NCBI RefSeq assembly: GCF_007904105.1
Contig: NZ_CP042325.1
Coordinates: 1-64,000, forward strand
DNA from: Corynebacterium sp. sy039
GTDB taxonomy: Bacteria > Actinomycetota > Actinomycetes > Mycobacteriales > Mycobacteriaceae
DNA length: 64,000 nt
Direction of reading: 5' to 3'
Every line of letters starts with the position of its first letter. Position 1 is the first letter of the stretch. The notes under the pieces were generated by a model. It did not search any database and was not told the origin of the DNA. It saw only the letters and a list, made by a program, of their open reading frames with translations. Positions 56,924-64,000 of the stretch are shown one piece after another. A program made the translations under genes and the position numbers.

Positions 56924-59900
56924 ATGGGGAAGAAACACTGGTTGCTGCGCCGGGTAGGTGCAGTGATTATGACTACTGGATTATTGTCCAGTGGTATGTG
57001 GGGAGGTGCTGGCTCTGGTGTTGGTGTGCCTGTGGTGTGGGCTCAAGAAGAGACAACAGCACCAGCGGCGGATACTGCGGCTAGCCCGAAAAAGTTGCCT
57101 GGTATACCTGGTGAGCCTGGTTCGGCTATTAAAAGCCTGACAGTGACAGCTGATCCTGATAACAAAGAAAAAGTTGTGTTGAACGTTGATTTCGCTTTCC
57201 CTGATGACGCAAAACCAGGGGATTATGTTGAATTCAAGGTAGACATGGACGGCACCAATTCGTTTGATTCACCTTTTCCTAGCACCGGTGGTAATGATAT
57301 TCCTCTGGTAGATCCAGTGAGTGGGAAAACAGTTGCTGTAGTTACTCGTGGTGGTTTGAATGCTTATCGAGTGACGTTGCAGCCAGAGGCTGAGGGATTA
57401 GTGAATCGTACCGCGAAGTTCACGCGTACATCTATGACTCCTCTAGCATCGTGTTCAAGTGATCCGCGGTCATTCAAGTACACTGCGACAACGATTAATT
57501 CGCAAGGAGTATCACAAACATGGAATTTATTTACCACAGTAGAACGTCGTAGTGGAGAATGTAACCACAACGATAACCCTTTTATGACGGGTGATGGTGG
57601 TATGCCCATCCCACGTATGGCATGCAGCATAGAGCGCATGGGGCTGAATTATTATGTTGCTACTAATGAGAATGCTACACAAGGTGCTGGTGTGTACGGT
57701 CGGACGAGGGGTACTGTGTATGTGACTCCGCCGATTGGTGATGCTGGTGGTGAAAACGAAACCTTCCAAGACATTTATGTGCGTGTACGTGTGGATGACG
57801 CATACACACCCATGAAAATGACAGAACTCTCCAATTATCTGAAGGTCTCGACAGGGGATGGTTTCTCAACATATTCTGGTGGGTGGAAGCCTGGTGACAT
57901 TAGGACTAAGTACCCTTCTGGTACTCCTGTGCCGCCACAAGCGTATGTGTATCCACCTGACTTTGATCTCGAGGGTGTGAAAGCAAAAGCACAACCAGGA
58001 ACTAATGGACTAAGTGAATCTTTTGATTGGAATAGTAAAACAATCACTGAAGAAGACGCGAGGGTACTAGTTCGTTTATTCTATGAAGCTTCTGGATTGT
58101 GGCGGGAGTCGCATAAGCCTGAGGTGATTGGATCCAACACCGATCCGGCTAACGGCACCGTGTACGTGGACTACAAGATCCCTGGATTATATAAACCTGT
58201 GATCATGAAAAACGCCTGGGGAGAGCCTGTTGCATCATTGGAAATCTCTGAAAACTTTACCCCTGATGAGAATGGTAATGCTAGCGCTAATGATATAGCT
58301 GATGCACTTAGCAAATCCGCTTTATACGGCATCCAGTTTTTTGGTTTCGGTGTGTTTGCTCCGTATTCTGGTGCTGCGAAGTACAACACTATTCTGACGT
58401 ATTCTACTGATCCAGAAAGCTATAAATCTGGTAAAGGTCATACTGGCGAGAGTGCGCATTATGGTTCCTGTGGTGAAGGTGAAGCTACTGCGTTTGCTGC
58501 GCAGGAGGGTGTTGCTGCTGGTGATCCGTTACCAGCAAAAACTGTGCCTGGTGTGGACTTACTGAAAACAGTAAGGACTCTTTCTTCTTCCGGGCTACTT
58601 CCTGGAGACTTGTCTCGGTTTATTCGTGGTACTGTGGTGGATGCGAATGAGGCTCCTGGTATTGCTGCTGCTGAGGGCAAAGAATTATCGTTTAGGTTTA
58701 TGATCCGTAACTCGGGTAATACGGTGCTGAAAAACCTGAAACTTGCTGATGATAAGATCCCAGCTGATCAAATCACTTGTGGTAAAAACAGTCTTGATAC
58801 TGTTGTGCTACAGCCTGCTGAAACAGTGGCATGTACTGCAACATTGCCTGCTCTGAAAGCGGGTGAGCAGCATACAAACATTGCGACAGTAACAGCAACA
58901 CCAGTGGATAAGGATGGTAATCCTGTTGATGGTGGGGATGTGACAGGGCAGGATCCTGCGAATGCGCATGGTGCAGTCCCTGGTGTTGAACTTGTGAAGA
59001 AGATTAACGCTGTGGATGCTAACACCACACAGGATGCTGTTGTGGTTGATGCGGACTCAGATATGAGTGTCATGTTTGAGGTGACTAATACTGGTGATAT
59101 GCCGTTGAAGGATATTGTGGTCAGTGATGATGTGATTACTGATCCAAGTAACATTACGTGTCCTGGTCGACCAGAGAAACTGAATCCTGGTGCGAAACTG
59201 ATTTGTTATGCAACCCTGCCTGCACCTCAGGCTGGTGAGATGCATACGAATACGGGTACGGTGACTGCTACACCTGTGGATAAGGATGGTAATCCTGTGG
59301 GTGATACACCGTTAACGGATTCTGACCCAGCGAATGCTCGGGTACCGAAACCACGTGTTCCTGGTGTTCGGGTGGTGAAGTTGATTAATGGTGATGATGC
59401 GAATCGTGAGCCTGGTGTTGCTGTGAAACCTGGTGAGTCGTTGAACATTTCGTTTGAGGTGTCGAACACGGGTGAAACACCACTCAAAGACGTGACAGTG
59501 TCTGACGATCAGATTAAGAATGCTCAGGATATTGTGTGTGAGAATAAACCAGATGTTCTTGCACCGGGTGAGTCGTTTACGTGTACGGCCACGTTGCCGG
59601 CACCAAGCTCTGGTGTCACACATAAGGATACTGCGACAGTAACTGGTGTTCCGGTGGATGAGGAGGGTCATCCTGTGGGTGATACTCCTGTCACTGATGA
59701 TGATTCGGCGTTTGCGTGGTTGGATGAGCCAGCGAAAGTAGCCAAAATCCCATCGATTAAAGTGATTAAGAAGATTGATGGTGATGATGCGAATGTGGCA
59801 CCGGGTGTGAGGGTAGCCCCTGGTGCGGATATGAAGGTGTCGTTTGAGGTGACTAATGATGGTTCGGCAGCACTAGAGAACATTAATCTCACGGATAATG

Positions 59901-62839
59901 TGATCCCTGCGAAAGATATCACCTGTGCGAACAAACCGGAAACCCTCAATCCTGGCGAGTCGTTTACGTGTTCTGCGACATTGAAGGCTCCTGTGTCTGG
60001 TGATCATGTGAATATCGCAACAGTAGAGGGTACCCCGGTGTATGGTGATGGTGAGTTTGGTCCAACGAGCCCTGTGTTGGATGTTGATCCTGCGCGTGCG
60101 TGGGTGGATGAACCAGTAAAAGTAGCCAAGGTTCCTTCTGTGAAGGTGATGAAGAGTATTAATGGTGATGATGCGAATGCGTATCCTGGTGTGGGTGTAG
60201 CCCCTGGTAGTGATATGAGCATCTCGTTTGTGGTGACGAATGATGGTGATGTGGCACTGGAAAGCATTGATCTCACGGATAATGTGATCCCAGCAGACCA
60301 CATCACCTGTGCGAATAAACCAGAGTCACTTAAGCCTGGTCAGTCGTTTACGTGTTCTGCTACGTTGAAGGCTCCTGTGTCTGGTAAGCATGTGAATATC
60401 GCGGCAGTAGAGGGCACACCTGTTTATGGTGAGGGTGAGTCTGGTCCCACAAGCCCTGTGTCGGATGTTGATCCTGCGCGTGCGTGGGTGGATGAGCCAG
60501 CTTCGGTGGTGAAGACTCCTGCTATTAGTGTGATCAAAAAGATTAATGGTGATGATGCGAATGTGTATCCTGGTGTGAAAGTTGGGCCAGGTAGTGACAT
60601 GGACATTGTGTTTGAGGTGACCAATACTGGTTCGGCAACACTGGAAAAGATTGATCTCACGGATAATGTGATCCCAGCGAAAGACATCACCTGTGAGAAT
60701 AAACCAGAGTCACTCAAGCCTGGCCAGTCGTTTACGTGTTCTGCGACATTGAAGGCTCCTGCTACGGGTGAGCATGTGAATATCGCAACCGCCCAGGCAA
60801 CACCTGTGTATGGTGATGGTGAGTCTGGTCCCACAAGCCCTGTGTCTGATGATGATCCTGCGCGTGCGTGGGTGGATGAACCACAAAAAGAAGTGAAGAA
60901 GCCTTCTATTACTGTGGTGAAGAAGATTAATGACGAGGATGCGAACACGAAGCCTGGTGTGAAGGTTCAACCAGGTGAGGATATGGACATCGTGTTTGAG
61001 GTGACCAATACTGGTACCGCAACACTAGGCAATGTCACTGTGTCGGATAATGTGATTCCAGCAGACCACATCACCTGTGCGGATAAACCTGAAACACTCA
61101 AGCCTGGTGAGTCGTTCACCTGCCATGCGACATTGGCGGCACCAGCGTCTGGTGATCATGTGAATATCGCAACGGTTGAAGGCACACCAGTGTATGGTGA
61201 GGGTGAGACTGGCCCTGATTCTCCTGTGCGGGATTCTGATGAGGCGAATGCGTGGGTGGATGAACCACAGAAAGAAGTCAAGAAGCCTTCCATTACAGTG
61301 GTGAAGAAGATTAACGACGATGATGCGAATTCTAAGCCTGGTGTGAAGGTGTCACCTGGTGAGGATATGGACATTGTGTTTGAGGTGACCAATACTGGTA
61401 CCGCAACACTCGGTGACATTACTGTGTCGGATAATGTGATTCCAGCGAAAGACATTGTGTGTGAGGATAAACCTGAAACACTCAACCCTGGCCAGTCGTT
61501 CACCTGCCATGCGACACTCAAGGCACCAAGTACGGGTGATCACGTGAATATCGCAACGGTTGAAGGCACACCGGTGTACGCCGATGGTGAGACTGGTTCT
61601 GATGGGCCGGTTAAGGATGTTGATGAGGCGAATGCGTGGGTGGATGTTCCTGATGCACCTGTGATGAATCCGTCTATTACAGTTGTGAAGAAGATTAACG
61701 ACGAGGATGCCAATGCGAAGCCTGGTGTGAAGGTTCAACCTGGTGAGGATATGAGCATCGTGTTTGAGGTATCGAATGATGGTGATGTGGCGTTAGAGGA
61801 CGTTGCATTGTCGGATAATGTGGTTGATGCGAAAGATATTATGTGTGAGGATAAGCCTGACACGTTGAATCCTGGTGAGAGTTTCACGTGTTCTGCGACA
61901 CTCAAGGCACCATTGTCTGGTGATCATGTGAATATCGCAACGGTTGAAGGCACACCAGTCTACGGTGAGGGTGAGTCTGGTCCGACTGATCCTGTTATGG
62001 ATTCTGATGTTGCTCGTGCGTGGGTGGATGAGCCTGAGAAGGTGGTGAAGGTTCCTTCCATTACAGTGGTGAAGAAGATTAATGGTGATGATGCCAATAG
62101 TAAGCCTGGTGTGAAAGTACAACCAGGTGAAGACATGAACATCGTGTTTGAGGTGACTAATACTGGTTCGGCAGTACTGGAAGACATTGATCTTGCGGAT
62201 AATGTGATTCCATCGGATCAGATCACGTGTGAGGATAAACCAGAGTCACTCAAGCCTGGTGAGTCGTTCACCTGCCATGCGACACTCAAGGCACCATCGT
62301 CTGGTGATCATGTGAATATCGCAACCGCCCAGGCAACTCCTGTGTATGGTGATGGTGAGACTGGTTCTGATCAGCCTGTGTTGGATGTTGATGTGGCTCG
62401 TGCTGTGGTGGTGGAGCCTGACCAACCAGAACAACCAGAGCAGCCTGAGGAAGGCAAGCCTTCTAAACCTGCTAAGCCTGCTAAGCCTTCCAAGCCTGAG
62501 GCGGACAAGCCTGCTGGGTCGTGTGGTGAGTCTGTGGGTGTTAAGCCTGCGTGTGGCACACCAAGCGAACCTGAGTCCAGCAAACCTGGGTCTGAGCCTG
62601 GCCAGTCTGGTGGTGTGATTGCTGGTGAGGTTGTGAAGCATTGCCAGAAACCAACCAACCCTGGTGATAGTCCTGCCCAGTCTGGCACCAATCCTGCCGA
62701 GTCTGGCGAGCCTGTGAAGGCTGAGCCTGGTGCGGATAAGACCGCTAAGACGGTGAAGGCTGGTGCTAAGACTAATACTGGTGGCAAGACTCAGAAGTCT
62801 GGTGTGCGGGTAACTACGGGTGGTCATCTAGCAGCGTAG
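56924..62839 (+). CDS. Large repetitive secreted surface protein
   Basis: ATG 56924 is 5 nt after AAGGAG (56913-56918) and gives 1971 residues. A Sec signal peptide ends near VVWAQE. A unique N-terminal region of about 500 residues follows. Then come ten DUF7507/DUF11-like beta-sandwich repeats, the last seven exactly 128 residues each with motifs DDAN..PGV, FEVTNTG and a Cys pair (ITC ... FTC). The tail is Pro/Lys/Ser-rich. The protein ends at GVRVTTGGHLAA with no LPxTG-type motif, hydrophobic stretch or basic tail, so it may be truncated or secreted. It resembles adhesins, but the ligand is unknown. Confidence 0.88.
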   Translation: MGKKHWLLRRVGAVIMTTGLLSSGMWGGAGSGVGVPVVWAQEETTAPAADTAASPKKLPGIPGEPGSAIKSLTVTADPDNKEKVVLNVDFAFPDDAKPGDYVEFKVDMDGTNSFDSPFPSTGGNDIPLVDPVSGKTVAVVTRGGLNAYRVTLQPEAEGLVNRTAKFTRTSMTPLASCSSDPRSFKYTATTINSQGVSQTWNLFTTVERRSGECNHNDNPFMTGDGGMPIPRMACSIERMGLNYYVATNENATQGAGVYGRTRGTVYVTPPIGDAGGENETFQDIYVRVRVDDAYTPMKMTELSNYLKVSTGDGFSTYSGGWKPGDIRTKYPSGTPVPPQAYVYPPDFDLEGVKAKAQPGTNGLSESFDWNSKTITEEDARVLVRLFYEASGLWRESHKPEVIGSNTDPANGTVYVDYKIPGLYKPVIMKNAWGEPVASLEISENFTPDENGNASANDIADALSKSALYGIQFFGFGVFAPYSGAAKYNTILTYSTDPESYKSGKGHTGESAHYGSCGEGEATAFAAQEGVAAGDPLPAKTVPGVDLLKTVRTLSSSGLLPGDLSRFIRGTVVDANEAPGIAAAEGKELSFRFMIRNSGNTVLKNLKLADDKIPADQITCGKNSLDTVVLQPAETVACTATLPALKAGEQHTNIATVTATPVDKDGNPVDGGDVTGQDPANAHGAVPGVELVKKINAVDANTTQDAVVVDADSDMSVMFEVTNTGDMPLKDIVVSDDVITDPSNITCPGRPEKLNPGAKLICYATLPAPQAGEMHTNTGTVTATPVDKDGNPVGDTPLTDSDPANARVPKPRVPGVRVVKLINGDDANREPGVAVKPGESLNISFEVSNTGETPLKDVTVSDDQIKNAQDIVCENKPDVLAPGESFTCTATLPAPSSGVTHKDTATVTGVPVDEEGHPVGDTPVTDDDSAFAWLDEPAKVAKIPSIKVIKKIDGDDANVAPGVRVAPGADMKVSFEVTNDGSAALENINLTDNVIPAKDITCANKPETLNPGESFTCSATLKAPVSGDHVNIATVEGTPVYGDGEFGPTSPVLDVDPARAWVDEPVKVAKVPSVKVMKSINGDDANAYPGVGVAPGSDMSISFVVTNDGDVALESIDLTDNVIPADHITCANKPESLKPGQSFTCSATLKAPVSGKHVNIAAVEGTPVYGEGESGPTSPVSDVDPARAWVDEPASVVKTPAISVIKKINGDDANVYPGVKVGPGSDMDIVFEVTNTGSATLEKIDLTDNVIPAKDITCENKPESLKPGQSFTCSATLKAPATGEHVNIATAQATPVYGDGESGPTSPVSDDDPARAWVDEPQKEVKKPSITVVKKINDEDANTKPGVKVQPGEDMDIVFEVTNTGTATLGNVTVSDNVIPADHITCADKPETLKPGESFTCHATLAAPASGDHVNIATVEGTPVYGEGETGPDSPVRDSDEANAWVDEPQKEVKKPSITVVKKINDDDANSKPGVKVSPGEDMDIVFEVTNTGTATLGDITVSDNVIPAKDIVCEDKPETLNPGQSFTCHATLKAPSTGDHVNIATVEGTPVYADGETGSDGPVKDVDEANAWVDVPDAPVMNPSITVVKKINDEDANAKPGVKVQPGEDMSIVFEVSNDGDVALEDVALSDNVVDAKDIMCEDKPDTLNPGESFTCSATLKAPLSGDHVNIATVEGTPVYGEGESGPTDPVMDSDVARAWVDEPEKVVKVPSITVVKKINGDDANSKPGVKVQPGEDMNIVFEVTNTGSAVLEDIDLADNVIPSDQITCEDKPESLKPGESFTCHATLKAPSSGDHVNIATAQATPVYGDGETGSDQPVLDVDVARAVVVEPDQPEQPEQPEEGKPSKPAKPAKPSKPEADKPAGSCGESVGVKPACGTPSEPESSKPGSEPGQSGGVIAGEVVKHCQKPTNPGDSPAQSGTNPAESGEPVKAEPGADKTAKTVKAGAKTNTGGKTQKSGVRVTTGGHLAA
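59753..62440 (+). repeat. Seven in-frame 384-bp coding repeats
   Basis: Units start at 59753, 60137, 60521, 60905, 61289, 61673 and 62057, exactly 384 bp apart. Each encodes 128 residues beginning with S/A-I/V-x-V. Units 4-7 are nearly identical over long stretches. Three less regular related units occupy about 58545-59752. Such repeats can expand or contract by recombination. Confidence 0.92.
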
Positions 62840-62908
62840 TTGGAGCCTGCTTCTTAGACGGGATGGTGTGTCCTGCACGCGTATAGCACGTATAGTGTGG
62901 GCGCAGAT

Positions 62909-62942
62909 GTGGGGTGGTGTGACAAAGCACCACCCCACTTTT
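62909..62942 (+). terminator. Terminator of the surface-protein gene
   Basis: GTGGGGTGGTG (62909-62919) pairs perfectly with CACCACCCCAC (62928-62938) around an 8-base loop. TTTT follows. Confidence 0.92.
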
Positions 62943-63003
62943 CACATTCAACAGGGGGAATGCGCTTCATTGTTTTGTGCAAAAAGGGCTGCGCGAGCAG
63001 AAG

Positions 63004-63093
63004 GAGCACTCTTTCGGCTGGACATTTTCATGGGGGGGGGGGGCTATTCTTTAGGTGCTTTATGTTTTCTTAAGGTTTTCTAAGGAGTAGGTC
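63004..63093 (+). promoter_or_regulatory. Poly-G promoter of the second surface-protein gene
   Basis: A second run of exactly 12 G (63032-63043) lies between TGGACA (63019-63024) and TATTCT (63045-63050). The spacer is again 20 bp. The block matches 56834-56919 with only a few substitutions, including AAGGAG (63082-63087) before GTG 63094. Two linked copies suggest independent switching of two surface proteins. Confidence 0.75.
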
Positions 63094-64000
63094 GTGGGGA
63101 ATACGCATGGATTATCACGTCGTGTAGGCGCGGTCGTGATGGGTGTCGGTTTGCTTTTTGGTGGTGTGGTGTCGCCAGTTTTAGCTGCCGACGACACGGA
63201 CACGAGTGCTGGTTCTGATGAGTTGCGTTTGCCTGATCCAGAGTTTACTGGTGAGGTTACGGAACTGAAGACGAACACCGAAGTATTAGAAAAAGCTGGG
63301 TACGTGGATATGACAGATGAGACAAACCAGCTTTTTGTGTGCCAGAATCGTACTTTTGATAGCACAAACGACACGTGGGCTGGTCTTGGTACCCAACGTG
63401 ATCCAGCAACTAGTGCATTGACTGATATGACCTATCGTCAGGATGGTGTTGCTGGTGATAAGCGTGCTGGGTTCTATGGCACGGTGCATAACCGGTTATG
63501 GTTTAAGGAAGCACATCTTTTTCCTTCATACTATGCTTTTGAGCCTTTCTTCCAGGATTTGTATGTGCAGATTAAAACCACAGGTGAGAAGGACTTGGAG
63601 TTTCTTGATGGTGCTACTCCGGTGAATGAGCATGGGCTTGTAGCAAAGATTATGGAGGATCCAACACAGTATATTCGCCTGCAATCAGCTGAACCTTTAG
63701 AATCCTTTGGTCCTAGTGAAGCTAGGAATATACAGTGGTCTGATGTGCTCATTCCTCAGGCGATTCGTCGTATTGTCATGGATAAAGCTATAGCGCAGGG
63801 TGTGCCACGAGAATACTTCATGCAGGGGTCTGGATCGTCTGATCAGTTTTCTGCTGAGCAGATAGCTCAATATGATGAGATTATTGGTGCGTTGGTGTCT
63901 GGTTCTGGCGTGGACACCGCGTTTAGTGAATGGCTAAAAACACATTTGAGCGTGGAGAAAGTTTCTCCTGGTGAGATTGTCCTGAAGTTAGCCGACTTTG
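63094..64000 (+). CDS. Second secreted surface protein, cut by window end
   Basis: From GTG 63094, after AAGGAG at 7-nt... spacing, the frame is open for 302 codons to the window edge. It begins MGNTHGLSRRVGAVVMGVG, a signal peptide with cleavage near SPVLA-ADD. It is clearly related to the signal region of the preceding surface protein (shared RRVGAV). The mature part is acidic, with LFVCQNRTFDSTNDTWAG and a region FFQDLYVQIKTTGEKDLEF. No family was recognised in the visible part. Its C-terminus and any sorting signal lie outside the window. Confidence 0.85.
   Translation, partial: MGNTHGLSRRVGAVVMGVGLLFGGVVSPVLAADDTDTSAGSDELRLPDPEFTGEVTELKTNTEVLEKAGYVDMTDETNQLFVCQNRTFDSTNDTWAGLGTQRDPATSALTDMTYRQDGVAGDKRAGFYGTVHNRLWFKEAHLFPSYYAFEPFFQDLYVQIKTTGEKDLEFLDGATPVNEHGLVAKIMEDPTQYIRLQSAEPLESFGPSEARNIQWSDVLIPQAIRRIVMDKAIAQGVPREYFMQGSGSSDQFSAEQIAQYDEIIGALVSGSGVDTAFSEWLKTHLSVEKVSPGEIVLKLADF

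Noticed and set aside
59312..59671. Long minus-strand frames opposite the surface-protein repeats
   Set aside because: They recur with the repeat period and are antisense shadows of the repeated plus-strand gene, with Arg/His/Thr-rich nonsense composition.
58545..62440. CRISPR-like or non-coding tandem array
   Set aside because: The repeats are 384 bp, multiples of three, contiguous and translated in one frame. They are protein repeats, and no short spaced repeats were seen anywhere in the window.

Overview
The window is a chromosomal replication-origin region of a Corynebacterium of fairly low G+C (not identified to species). The evidence is the order dnaA-oriC-dnaN-recF-dciA-gyrB ... gyrA-DUF3566-tRNA-Ile-tRNA-Ala, the corynebacterial/mycobacterial block fhaA-fhaB-pstP-rodA-pbpA-pknA-pknB with crgA nearby, and a biotin synthase followed by the actinobacterial auxiliary protein BsaP. 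No insertion sequence, prophage or CRISPR array was seen.

Layout. 0.1-12.6 kb: replication core. dnaN reads as frameshifted. A MATE transporter and a small RHH/Doc-like toxin-antitoxin pair with a perfect 12-bp palindromic operator sit between gyrB and gyrA. 12.6-20.2 kb: an AAA/DUF4143 ATPase remnant, a 23-bp tandem repeat, a complete ribose operon (rbsR-A-C-B-K-D) and a tiny peptide gene with a structured leader. The segment lies between two identical, inverted tRNA-Ala(TGC) genes. 20.2-28.2 kb: an RDD membrane protein, a divergent PucR regulator with gabT-gabD (GABA to succinate), then pxpABC (5-oxoproline to glutamate). 28.3-34.2 kb: a nucleoside hydrolase, an unusual transporter-kinase fusion (MFS plus APH-type kinase) and a second CUT2-type ABC importer. 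34.2-46.4 kb: a coiled-coil membrane protein, cyclophilin, rhomboid protease, a compact DnaA-box cluster far from oriC, crgA, and the minus-strand cell-division/Ser-Thr-kinase operon. 46.8-53.9 kb: enoyl-CoA hydratase with mmsA-mmsB (valine-type catabolism), a TetR regulator divergent from a GntP-type permease, and an M20 peptidase. 53.9-56.8 kb: bioB-bsaP behind two BioQ-like boxes, and a lipoprotein.

The most notable part is 56.8-64 kb. Two neighbouring genes for large secreted surface proteins share a duplicated ~85-bp upstream block. In each block a run of exactly 12 G residues lies between a -35-like TGGACA and a -10-like TACTCT/TATTCT. The spacer is 20 bp, so slippage to 9-10 G would give the optimal 17-18 bp. 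This looks like a paired, promoter-spacer phase-variation switch. The first protein has seven exactly 384-bp repeats (128 residues each) preceded by three more divergent ones, and it lacks a C-terminal sorting signal. The second runs off the window end.
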